From positions 68,886,670 through 68,950,669 of the forward strand of contig CP154954.1 of NCBI GenBank assembly GCA_039621445.1: a DNA stretch of 64,000 bases. Direction: 5' to 3'. Within the stretch, counting starts at the first letter, position 1, and each line of letters opens with the position of its first letter. This document shows, in pieces, positions 35,891-46,418 of this stretch. Made by a program: the position numbers and the translations under genes. Under the pieces are notes generated by a model. The model ran no database searches, had not been told where the DNA came from, and saw nothing but the letters and a program-made list of their open reading frames with translations. This DNA is from Euglena gracilis (taxonomy: Eukaryota > Euglenida > Euglenophyceae > Euglenales).

Positions 35891-36344
35891 CCGGTGAACT
35901 TCACCGGTGAACGTTCACCGGGGGGGGGGAGGGGGGAGTACTTTCGGCGGTGAAGTTCACCGGTGAAGTATTGAAGTTCACCACTGTTTTGATGGTTGGG
36001 GGTGAAATTTTCATGGGTGAAATTTTGCTCCTTTCCTCTCAAAATGGTCATTTTGAGGTTGATGCTTCATGGAATTTAATCGAAATTTCCGAAAACCTGC
36101 CCGAAAATGTCATTTTTGGCCATTTTTGGCCAAAAAGTGCTCTCTCGGTGAACTTCACCGGTGAAGTTCACCGATGGGTTAGGCAGAGGGGGGGAGGGGG
36201 TCCGGGACCCCCGGTGAACTTTCAAACGGTGAACTTCACCATAGGGGGGGGGAGGGAGGTCAAAATGACCAAAGTCTACTGCCTGATCTCCATAGCTGGC
36301 ACTTCGTTTAAAACGAAGTAAAAAAAAACACGTTTTTTTACTAT

Positions 36345-36815
36345 ACCTTTTTGATTATCCCCCCCCCCACGGAGCCGGAAACCAGGGGGTGGGAAAATAA
36401 TCGCCCGGGTCCCCCGCTGCAGGTACTTTTGTTATGCCCGTGAAGCCAAGTATGAAGGCTGTGAACAAGAAGCGAGGCACATCTGGTGCCCGCAATGTAG
36501 GTCAGCGGAACAGTGGAAAGTATTGTATGCACAATGCTGGGTTTGTCGCCGCCATCTTGAAAGATTACAAGGAACGTGTACATGTCACTGATGTGTACAT
36601 GTCAATCTGCGCCCTCGTCGTAAGTGAGTTGAGCACAGCATCAGGCGCATCAGCATCATGAGCACTTTCCTTTGCGTTTTTCACCCAGAAAGTCCAAAAA
36701 TTTTGGGGGGGAAAATAATCGCCCGGGTCCGGTTTTCCTGTTTTTGGGCCGAAAGTGGGGGGGGGGGGATAATCGACCGGGGAAAATAATCGGAAAGGTA
36801 TAGTAAAAAAGAACA
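36345..36815. mobile_element. Inverted-repeat element enclosing an open exon-like segment
   Basis: The left end has ACTATACCTTTTTGATTATC and a C-run. The right end has a G-run, GATAATCGACCGG and AATAATCGGAAAGGTATAGT, the complement. GGAAAATAATCGCCCGGGTC is repeated directly at 36389 and 36709. Between them, 36423-36620 is open on the plus strand with acceptor CTGCAG and donor GTAAGT. Confidence 0.55.
36423..36620 (+). CDS. Candidate exon, unrecognised
   Basis: 66 codons open between a CTGCAG acceptor and GTAAGT donor, with KYCMHNAGFVAAILKDYKER near the middle. Lys/Arg rich at the start. No family recognised. Alternatively it is captured sequence inside the surrounding inverted-repeat element. 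Confidence 0.3.
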
Positions 36816-37159
36816 TGTTTTTTTTAAAAAAAACAAAAAAACGCCATTGAGGGTCCAGGGCAAAAAAAATTTTGCCTTTAATTTTAGCTTTTTTTGCCCA
36901 TCCTCGGTCAGAGAAAGACACCAAATTTGGGATGTTTCAACCATAGCTGGCACTTCGTTTAAAACGAATTAAAAAAAAACACGTTTTTTTTTAAAAAAAC
37001 ACATGTTTTTTTCAAAAAAAACGGCATTGAGGGGTTTGGTCATCATTTTCCCCTTTTTTTTTTGCCGTTTTTTTGCCCGTTTTTTTTTAATAAAAAACAA
37101 AAAAACGTTTTTTTTAAAAAAACAAAAAACGCCAGCTAGGGGACAATAGGGGGGGGGGT

Positions 37160-37495
37160 ATGCTGATCTCCATGTGGGAAACAAAGCGATCACACAAATG
37201 TGATGGCCGCGTCGTCGATTGCAGCAAACTTGTATCTTTTGTCCTTGCCTGTAACTCAAATGTGCAAATTCTAGGAGGGGAGGTGGGGGTGCTGGCATTG
37301 GCAACTTATGTCGTGGGATATTGCACAAAGAACCCTGTGAAATTGGGTGGGGTTTTATCAGTCTTGCGTCATGTCCTAGGTGAAGTTGAGGAACGGCTCG
37401 GACACAAAATGCAAGAGAAGGAAGATTACTATCAACATGCTGTGCAATATTTGCCATGTGTTCCAAAGGAATCTCAAAAAATCATGTCCACCTGT
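37160..37495 (+). pseudogene. Inverted block of the Helitron-type gene
   Basis: The plus strand reads MWETKRSHKCDGRVVDCSKL, VSFVLACNSNVQILGG, LALATYVVGYCTKNPVKLGG and a helix-rich tail. This fits the part of Helitron_like_N that normally follows CRFGMPR and holds the N.D.Q and Y.TK signatures. The neighbouring pieces (CRFGMPR at 37590 and EVGAQMTATA at 35150) are on the minus strand, so this block is inverted relative to its gene; the right breakpoint is near 37480-37520. Confidence 0.6.
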
Positions 37496-39176
37496 TTCCA
37501 TTTTACGCACAACAAAAAGGTGGGGCCTTGTTTCGACCAAGTGGGACCCACACGCACGCGGCATGCCAAAACGACAGCCAAACCGTCCGGCAGGTGGTTT
37601 GCCACAAATAGGTATGAAACAGCGGTGTATTTGCCGGGCCCCCATGACTTCCTCCGCAAATTCCATGATGGACATATATGCTTCTTCGGCATTTTCAGGC
37701 AATGGGGGTCTTTGTTCTTTTTCTTCCAACATTCGGGGGGCTGGACAATGCTCCCTTTGCCTTTCCTGGTGCAAACTTGGGAATCTAGAGCCCTTGCTGC
37801 AACCTTTATTGCTTCTTCATCGTGAACAATTGCATCTAGTATGTGCGGTTGAATTCCCCCCCAGAATACCCCGTGCCCATGCAGTGAACCCCGAGATTGA
37901 GCCTCGGTGCAAATGACTGCAGCTATTGGTGTCCCGTGCATGCCAACTTTTCTGGAACACATGGATTCATGTTTTCGGGTAGCCCTGTGTATCAGGCACC
38001 CCTAATAACACTTTCATGAAGGCAAGCACTTGTCTCTCAAATATCCGAGCAGCAGCCACAGGGTTCGATATTGCAGAAAAGTTTGTCGATGTTTCCGGCA
38101 TTTGGAGTGATAGTTTTACCTTTCCCAAACACAAGGCGAGTGTCAACACATTATCCACCTCTTTGGTGCAAATGTAAAGAAAACGGATGGCATCCCAAAC
38201 CACTGCATTTTCCCCTGAGTGGCATATCTTTCGGAAGACCCAAATGGCACAATACTAAAGTGCGGATGATGGGCAAAAACTCCATCAGCAGTTTTGTAGC
38301 CAACGAACCCGTTGGATTCTTGATTGCCTCTTCCAAGCGTTCTTTAAAATCAACGCTATTCACCGCATTTTCAAAACGAGTTAAAAACGAAGGGGGTCGC
38401 TTTGAGGCGACAACTTATGCTCTGGAGAGCCATGTGTCTTAACTTTTGATTGAACATGAGAAGCACAAAATCCCTACTCGCGGCAAACCTGTGGTCATGT
38501 TGATACAAAAGATGGCGCACAGTCTCGGTGTTCAACCCGCTGTTTTTTTTTCAATCCTTGATATGACATGAACAAATTTGGAAACGATCCCATTAGCAGA
38601 TGTGCATTACGTGTGAACTCATTGACAGGGGTTTCTTCCCGATGAACAAATTTTGCAAATGTCCTGAATGCATTGGGCCACTGCTGGGAGGTCATTACTT
38701 GCACATCCCACGATGGTGCCATCCGCAACCAAAACTGCATCCGATGGCATTTGTTTCCGTTTCATTGGAAAGATTTGCAATATCCGTAGTCATGCGGGCA
38801 TCACATGTTGTTGCCTCACTTTCTTCCACAATTTCAACCCTTTCAAAAATAGTGGAAGAGAAAGCATGTACCTCAGAGGGTTCCCGGTGCAAAATTTCAA
38901 TGGTTGCATACAATGGATTAATGTGCTTCAGCATGACAAGCCGTTGTATCAACTTATCCGAATTGACAATGAAGATTCGTTCGATTTTGGCCCTGCAGCG
39001 TGCAGTTGCCAAGACGTGATCCCATTGGGGTTGCCCCCCGAAATAAAACACCGAGCCACATTTGGAAGGGCCAAAATGGTTCGTTCCAAACCTTCATAGG
39101 GAAAAGAGATTGTGTGTCCCTTGATGCCCCACCCCACGCCATGACCACCCCCTATGGCCACCAGTTTCACTAACGT

Positions 39177-39568
39177 GACCCCCACCCCCTATATGGCACC
39201 CCCCTGGGTGCGTTTTGACCCCCCTGGCGACTATTAGGGGGGGGTGACAATTAGGGGGGGCTACTCAACTCACCCCACATTTCCATGGGTCCATGGGTAA
39301 CTAGGAATCCAGTCGCTCGCGACTGAAAAAAAAAATCCGGGAACCGGGCCGGGATCATGGTGATAATCCGTCGGTTCCCGAGGTGGCCCCGACCCGGGGG
39401 GGGGGGGCGGGGGGAGGGGGGGGGTCGGGGGGGGGTTTCGCCGGTGGTAAGCTTCGCTCTTACCCATAAAGGGATAAGAGCTCAGCGACCCCCCCCCTAA
39501 TTGTCGCCCCCCCCCAAGGGGGGGGGGGCGACTATTAGGGGGGGTGACAAATAGGGGGGGGGTCACGT
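39177..39568. mobile_element. GC-rich insert in the Helitron-type gene, ACGT duplication
   Basis: Starts GACCCCC, ends GGGGGTC, with ACGT on both sides (39173-39176 and 39565-39568). Removal with one ACGT gives RITMTLVKLVAIGGG in one open minus-strand frame. The interior contains GTGGTAAGCTTCGCTCTTAC and GATAAGAGCTCAGCGA, a block also found at 47308-47352. Confidence 0.82.
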
Positions 39569-39768
39569 CATTGTGATGCGGGTCTTGACAGGGGCAATGA
39601 GGCGTTCCTCCAACGCTGTCAATTCAGGCAACCCTGACCTTATGCCAAAATGTTTTCCACTGGCAACAGATCGTGGTGGTCGAATTGGGCTTGGCCCAAT
39701 TTGTGATTTCTGGCAGTGTTTGCAAACATACACATCTCTGGCTTCAGGGACCATGCAACCAATGCAAA

Positions 39769-40067
39769 TTCACCCCATGAAGGCCAGGCACAATGGGGGG
39801 GGGCTGAGGTGGGGGGCGAGCGGCCGCGCGGACGGCCGCGCGAGGAGGAGGGGGGGGCCGCGCAGCCGCCCGCGCGGCCGCTCGCCCCCCCCCCTCGACC
39901 CCTAGCATAGCCAAGAAAAAGGCATTTTTTTGAGCAAAAATGGCCCAAAATGGACAAAAATGACCACTTTCTGGACCTGAAAATGGGCTGCGCGCCGCCC
40001 GCGGGGGGGGGGGGGTCCCGGACCCCCCCGAGCGGCGTGCCTAGCCTCCCATGTTGTACAATGCAAA
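39769..40067. mobile_element. GC-rich insert in the Helitron-type gene, 9-bp duplication
   Basis: Flanked by CAATGCAAA at 39760-39768 and 40059-40067. The interior has a large GCGGCCGCGCGG palindrome at 39815-39890. Removal with one copy of the 9-mer joins CHLCI to GCMVPEARDVYVC, completing a CxxC...CxxC zinc ribbon in frame. Confidence 0.8.
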
Positions 40068-40354
40068 GATGGCAATGGTACTGGGGGGGGATTTTGGCCA
40101 ACTACTCTTGTTCGACTTCATTCAATTGCAGCACGTGCAAAGAATGAACTGAAACGGGTTTCACTTCAATGAAGTCTTCAACACCACACACTTGACAAAT
40201 GTGTATGTTGTCCAGGACACCAACATTTTCTTCCCATTCTTTCACCATGGAAACAACCGTTTCCGGCGTCAGTTCTTCATTCTCCAATTGTTGCAAAACT
40301 TTATCCCTGTGGGTACTGGTTGAATCCCACCATCCCCATATGACCGCCACTAAT

Positions 40355-40715
40355 GGGGGTGTCTCCCCCGCGTCCCCCCCCGCGTCCCCCCCCTCGTCCC
40401 CCCCGCGTCCCACTTTGGAACCAAAATTTTGTTCTCGAGACAGCCAAATTCAGGAGGCTGATTCCTAATTTCAGGCAATTTTGAGGTTGGTGATTCCTAA
40501 TTTGGTGTGGGTGATTCCTAATTTGCGGTGGGTGATTCCTAATTTGGGGTGGGTTAGTCCTAATTTGTTGTGGTAGAATCCTAATTTGGCTAAATTTTTC
40601 TCGCGGCAAATTCCTAATTTTGCTGTCCCAAAAATGGCGTCTCCCCCGCGTCCCCCCCCGCGTCCCCCCCCGCGTCCCCCCCCCCGCGTCCCCCCGCGTC
40701 CCAGACACCCCCAAT
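40355..40715. mobile_element. GC-rich insert in the Helitron-type gene, AAT duplication
   Basis: Starts GGGGGTGTCT and ends AGACACCCCC, with AAT on both sides (40352-40354 and 40713-40715). It contains GCGTCCCCCCC minisatellite ends and GATTCCTAATTTGG-type tandem units in the middle. Removing it plus one AAT joins GGWKS to LVAVIWGWWDSTS in one open frame on the minus strand. Confidence 0.85.
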
Positions 40716-40944
40716 GATTTCCATCCACCCAACGATCGAAATTCCGTCTCGTTAGGGGGCTCGGCACTCAGCAATTGTGCCAATTGCTCACCACCCAATT
40801 TCTAATGGTGGGCAAGTCATCCGCGATGAAGCATGTAAATGTTCCCACGCAAAGCTTCTTCTCTGACCTCCGAATGTTGCTCCCAAAACACCGCATGTTG
40901 CACTTTGTGCACCGTGCTCGGCACCTTCAAGGGCATGCACCACC

Positions 40945-41251
40945 CCACTGCACTACCCCTCCACGCCACATGCACCATGTTCTGCGCCTTGCATTCCTCC
41001 CGCGGCACCTTCGGTGGCATACACCATACCCTCCACCCCACTGCACCCCCCCCTCCACGCCACGTGCACCATGTTCTGCGCCTTGCATTCCTCCCGTGGC
41101 ACCTTTGGCGGCATGCACCATACCCTCAAACCCACTGCACCCCCCTCCACGCCATGTGCACCATGTTCTGTGCCTTGCATTCCTCCCGCGGCACCTTCGG
41201 CGGCATGCACCCCCCCCCTTCACGCCATGCATTCCTCCCACGGCACCGTAC
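40945..41251. repeat. About 90-bp minisatellite
   Basis: Three and a half copies of a unit containing CACCATGTTCTGCGCCTTGC and ATTCCTCCCGCGGCACCTTC, plus a further copy at 41672-41790. On the minus strand it reads VPREECKAQNMVHVAWRG-like repeats. The outer copy next to the C2H2 finger suggests it was amplified from Helitron-type coding sequence. Confidence 0.85.
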
Positions 41252-41939
41252 CCCCCCACCATGCACCATGACCTTGGCCCCCCCCATATTGCACCCCCCA
41301 TAATGTACCTCCCCCCCAGAAAATGGCTCCCAGGGGGGGGTACAATATGGGGGGGGGCATGGTACTCCCAAACCATACTTTGAATCCTTAGTATTAATAC
41401 TAAGTTCAAAAACTGCCAACTACAACACAAAATGGTCAAAAACGTCCAAAATGCAACAAAAATGGAATTTGAAGGTTTTTTTCCGTTTTGTGGAAGGAAT
41501 TTTTTTGGCAGAAACTACCCAGAAGTTACCAAAAATGATTGAAAATGTGCATTCAATTTTTTTTCCATGCAAAACCTAGTGGGTGTTTTTTTTGTTTTTT
41601 AAAAAAAAACATTGTTAGAATTGAAAAAAAAACAACGTCAAAAAAAACAGCCCGGCCCATTATGCCCTCCATCCCACTGCACCCCCCTCCATATGCCACG
41701 TGCGGCACTTTGTGCACCATGTTCTGCACCTTGCATTCCTCCCACGGCACCTTCGGTGGCATGCACCATACCATCAACCCCATAGATGCTTGTGTCCATG
41801 CTCTCCTCATAGAACAAGCGCCTTCGAGACAAACTATGAGTTGGTGCCTTCACACAACCTAGAACGTGGCGCCGCATGTGTTGCCCTCTCGAAAATTCTT
41901 CCTTGCAATAAGGGCACACATTGGTGTAAAACCTGGGGG

Positions 41940-42300
41940 GGGGCAGGGGGGTGGCTGCCCCCCCGAGATTTTTTCGCCCCCCCAAGAATTTTTTTGACTC
42001 AAATTTTTTTCGCCCCCCCCAGAAAAAAGTTACCCTCGAAAAAAATTTTGTAGGTTTTGAAAAATTTCTTTCAGATTAAGAACCCAACTTTTCATTGAAC
42101 TTTCAGGTGTTTTTGCTATTGGACATTGCTACCGTCTCGCCGCCCTTCGGGCGGCCAAACAAACCCAAAACTCATGGGTTGGAGGGGAAATGAGTCTTCA
42201 TTTTTTTCATTTTGGGGTTGTTGTTTGTGAATATCTGCACCGCCGTCTCGCCGTCCTTTGGTGGAAACAGGAAACACATGTATCTTGACTAGGCTTCTAA
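41940..42300. repeat. Dispersed repeat, inverted partner of 30905-31290
   Basis: Reverse-complement match described under 30905-31290. Here it abuts the C2H2-finger segment of the Helitron-type gene, with TTGGTGTAAAACCTGG as the shared border. Confidence 0.8.
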
Positions 42301-42684
42301 CGTTCAATATTTTAAAAGAGCAAACCATTTCTTTTGACAATTTTTTGGGGAGGAATATTTTTGGGAAATTGCATTACCGTCCAGTCGCCCTTCGGGCGGC
42401 AATATATTTTTTTGTTCCATACAAAATGGCCCAGGGGGTGGGTGTTTGGGAGGCAACCTCTTTTTTTCACATTTTGCACTTGTTTGAAATCCCAAAACAC
42501 AAAAGGAAACACCGTCTTGCCGCCCGTTGGCAGCTTGAAAGCTTTCAATCAAATTGTGATGGTGTCAAAAAAATTTGCATATTTTCTTTGTCACGTTCAA
42601 TGCCTTCTTTCAAAAAACAGTGCTACCGTCTCGCCGCCCTTCGGGCGGCAAAAAGAAAACAACACATACAAACAACATTGGTAA

Positions 42685-42900
42685 CAGGGGTTTTTTCAGC
42701 CGTGGACCCCGGGGGGGAGGGGCGGTAGGGTGGGTGTCCGGCCGAGCCCCCCCCCCCCGGGGGGTCACCCCAGGGGGGAGTGGGATATATTTTTCGGTGC
42801 CGAATTTTTTTTTGAAAAAGTGCTATTTTTGGAATTTTTCTGTTTATGGCCGGCGCTTACTTCGCTTCTGGCCCAGGTTCTCGCCCCCCCCCCCCGAGAA
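42685..42900. mobile_element. CAGGG-family related fragment
   Basis: Starts CAGGGGTTTTTTCAGCCGTGG with the same order of blocks as 55887 onward (GTAGGGTGGGTG, GGCCGAGCCCCCC, GTGGGATATA, AAAGTGCTATTTTT). No matching right terminus or target duplication is seen, so it is probably truncated. Confidence 0.55.
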
Positions 42901-43149
42901 AAAATTGTTTCTACACCAATGAGGGCACGTGTGACGGGGTCCTTGGGACAGAAGAGTTACACCTTTCAAAATGGCGTTTAAAATTGCATTTGTTGCAGGT
43001 GAATAATTTATTAGGACTGTGAACATTGGAAGTGTCTGCAGAATGTTGGTCAGGCATATGCCTCAGCAAATGCTGATTTTATGCAAAAGAAGGGTTTTTG
43101 AGCGAAAATAATTTTCCGCTCAAAAACACGTTTGATGTTCTAAACTGAA

Positions 43150-43610
43150 AAAAAAAACTGTTTTTTGAGCGAAAAAAATATTCAAAATTTTGGGTCCCGA
43201 CCTGCCACCCAACCCCCCTCGCCCAGCCGCTCAGAGGGGTCCCCACAGGGGTCCCCGAATACCCAAAACTGGCCCAAAATCGCACAACCAGACCCCGGGA
43301 ACCTCAAAAAACGTTCAAAAGACCCCCAAAACCTCATGATTGACCCCCTGGTTTGGGTCCCAACTCCTCGTCTGGCCCGAGATACGGTTTCGGGCCCCAA
43401 ACGGGCCCGAAATGGCCAAAACTGGCAAAACTGGCCCAAAACCACAAAATGGCCGTATCTCGGCCTCGGCGAGGAGTTGGCCGAAACTGCGCATACCGAT
43501 CGATCAGGCGTCCCAAAGTTGTGGAATGAGGTCCTCTTTACTTTTTCTCAACTCAACAGCGTTCTCGACATATTTCAAATTTTTCGGTATACTTCGACTT
43601 TTTTGACCCG
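43150..43610. repeat. Tandem duplicate, left copy
   Basis: Matches 43861-44345 with scattered differences: GACCTGCC, CCCAGCCGC, CCGAATACCCAAAA, TTTGGGTCCCAACTCCTCGT, ATACCGATCGAT, GTTGTGGAATGAGGTCCTCT. Offset about 710-735 bases. Confidence 0.9.
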
Positions 43611-43860
43611 AAAATGACCCAAAGCGCATAGGATTTGGGCCCAAAATGGGGGGCCGGCGTCAAAAAACGCTCATTTTCGGCCCGAAAACATTTTTTTCGG
43701 GTCCAGGAGTGAAAAAAAACATGGTTTTGGGCATTTTTTCCCCAAATTTTTCAACTTTTTTACCCAAAAATGGCTAAGTACACCGGCTGGGGGGGGTGGG
43801 GCGGGCCCTAGGCAGGGGGGGCATGGGGGGGGGGTGGGTCGGATTTTTTTTTGCTCAAAA

Positions 43861-44345
43861 ACACTTTTTTTGATGTTCTGAAGTGAAAAAAAGTGTTTTT
43901 GAACGGGAAAAATTTTCAAAATTTTGGGTCCGACCTGCCTCCCGACCCCCCCCCCCTCGCCCAGCCGCCCTCGGACCCAGCAGGGGTCCGTCCCCGAATA
44001 CCCAAAAATGGCCCAAAATCGCACAACCAGACCCCAGGAACCTCAAAAAACGGTCAAAAAACCCCCAAAACCTCAATGATTGACCCCCTGGTTTGGGTCC
44101 CAACTCCTCGTCTAGCCCGAGATACGGCCCATTTACGGTTTCGGGCCCCAAACGGGCCCGAAATGGCCAAAACTGGCAAAACTGGCCCAAAACCACAAAT
44201 GGCCATATCTCGGCCTCGGCGAGGAGTTGTCCCAAACCGCGCATACCGATCGATAGGACGTTCCAAAGTTGTGGAATGAGGTCCTCTTTACTTTTTCTCA
44301 ACTCCGTAGCGTTTTCGAGATATATTTCGATTTTTTGACCCCAAA
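43861..44345. repeat. Tandem duplicate, right copy
   Basis: Partner of 43150-43610. Both copies end in GTTGTGGAATGAGGTCCTCT followed by CTTTTTCTCAACTC. No coding content is recognised. Confidence 0.9.
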
Positions 44346-46197
44346 ATGATCCTGCAATTTCCCCGGAAAAAAAAACGGTAGACAACTTTTTTGCTCGGGC
44401 CATATTTCCGGACTGGCGGGAGTTGCGGGTAACCTACAGCCAACGCCCGAATCTTTCGCACTTAACACCGTATTTTTTTGTACTTCCGGTCAATATTTTT
44501 GCACTTTGCCTCAAAAATGTTTGCACATGTTAAGAATTTGTTCGCACTTTATCTCAAAAATATTTGCCCCCGTTCCAAAAAATTTTGCACACGGATCGGG
44601 TGTTTTGCACAGTTGCCCTTAAGTCCACGTCTTCAGGCGCAGGGATTCAGGACAGAGTGTGCGCCTAAGACGCCGGACTTCGGGCATGAGGTCTGCGTCT
44701 TAAGGCGCAGACTCCGTCCAAAGTACTGCGCCTTGAACGTCAACAATTGGTTTTGCGAAAAATCAGGAGTTCTTGGACATTTCCAAATACCAATTTTGGT
44801 TTTGGATTTTGCGCATTCATTGATGATCAATTGAAAGCTCTCCCCATGAGCTTTCATTTGGTACCCTCAGAACTCAGCCACACTGCGGAGGTTCGGCAGC
44901 CACCCCCCCCCCCCTGGTGGTCGGACTCCCTCGGCACGGCAAAATGGGACCCCCCCCCCCCTGGTCAGCCGACCCCCTCGGGACGGCATGCCGAACCATA
45001 CCAATGAATTTTCCTTCAGGAAATTCCGGCTGTCCACCACGGTGGACACCCCCCTGGGGACTGACCCCCTCGGCACGGCAAAATGGGGACCCCCCCCCCC
45101 TGGTGGCCGAGGGTCCTCATCAGACGTGCCGAACCTCCAGCACAGCTCCCTGAAAAACGCCGATCCCATGTTCCGACCCTTTTCGCAAATTCCAAAATCC
45201 ACTGTTCACCTGCCATGTTGCCCCTTGATCGATAGCCCTTCTCGAGGGCTTTCAGCAGATGGCCTTAGATTTCAGCCGTGCTGTATGGTATTCTATTTCA
45301 GAAATTCCCCCAAAATGACCAAATGGAAATTGTTGCACAAAATACCCCAATTTCTGGCCAAATACCTTCCAAAAACTGCTCAGATATGATGACATGATTG
45401 CCACATGTCTAAAAACCATTTTGGACACTTTTTGGCACTTTTTATTTTGGGTCCCCAGGACGTCGTCTTCCCGCCCGAACCGGCGTTCTGGACGCCGTTG
45501 TGAAAAACCTTGACCATCACAAATGCATTACTCATTGAGTGTAGTTTGTTACACTCAATGTTAGAAAGGAGAGACATAGCGACGTGATGTAATGTGATGA
45601 TTTTTTTTGGCAAATAAAAACACTGCATATGTGGGCACCTTGCATCTAAACCCCCAAAAATTGGAAATGGATTGCAAAATTTCTGCCATTGAGCCATTTT
45701 CGGCTGGTTTTCTGCCATTTCAGGCAGTTTTTTTTTTGGCATTTTTGGAAATTTTTGGGGCCAATTCATGGTCATCATGGATTTTTTGATGATTTTTTGA
45801 TGTTCGATCCATTGAGGCTTCATTTTGGGCAGTTTTTAGCAGATTGAAACCGTGTATTGGGGCTCTGGCTTCACGCCCGAACCGGCGTTCAGGATGCCGG
45901 TTCGGCGCAGAATTTTCTGCGCCGAACCCCGTGTGGCACCTGAGGTGTGGGATTTCACAAATCAGGATGCCAAATTTTGGAATACACAGTCGCTGAAATA
46001 AGCGCTGTGTGCATTATTGCTGAATCCTGTGGCCATCTGTCAAAAGCCCTTGAGAAGAGCTTTCGATTGATGGGTAACATGGCATCACATTTATGAAAAT
46101 TTCAATCGGAATCAACAGCCATTCGCCCAAAGGAGGTCAAAAATGCTCAAAAGGTTCAAAAAATGGGTATTTAGGGCGAAATTGGCCGTGATTCCTT

Positions 46198-46418
46198 GAA
46201 CGCCGGTTCGGGCGTGAAGCCAGAGCCCCTAATCCACGGTTTCAACAACTGTGTCCAGAACGCCGGTTCGGGCGTGAAGCCGTGTTCCAGAACGCCGGTT
46301 CGGGCTGCTCGCCCGAACCGGCGTTCTGGAACACGGCTTCACGCCCGAACCGGCGTTCTGGACACAGTTGTTGAAACCGTGGATTAGGGGCTCTGGCTTC
46401 ACGCCCGAACCGGCGTTC
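46198..46418. repeat. Perfect palindrome, 108-bp arms
   Basis: Arms 46198-46305 and 46311-46418 are exact complements around the loop TGCTC. Each arm contains repeated AGAACGCCGGTTCGGGCGTG words. A further partial arm continues to 46455. The same open frame appears on both strands because of the symmetry. Confidence 0.97.

Larger units (their letters stand above)
34391..41970 (-). pseudogene. Helitron-type replicase/helicase gene, decayed
   Basis: Minus-strand pieces occur in the order expected for large eukaryotic Helitron-type proteins. There is a C2H2 finger (CPYCKEEFSRGQHMRRH, 41918-41858). Next is a Cys-rich DUF6570-like block (CHLC, then GCMVPEARDVYVCKHCQKS, then LTALEERLIAP, then VAIGGGHGVGWGIKGH; about 40100-39050) followed by KLIQRLVMLKHINPLYATIE (about 38960). 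Helitron_like_N-like pieces follow: GSFPNLFMSYQGLK (38600), ATKLLMEFLPIIRTL (38290), SNPVAAARIFERQVLAF (38060), TEAQSRGSLHGHGVFW (37890) and GRFGCRFGMPR (37590). After an inverted block come EVGAQMTATAVLGYP (35150) and FSYALRGGELESISALEYTA (34590). Frameshifts and stops make it non-functional. GC-rich inserts interrupt it. No rolling-circle or helicase catalytic motifs are visible within the window. Confidence 0.7.
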
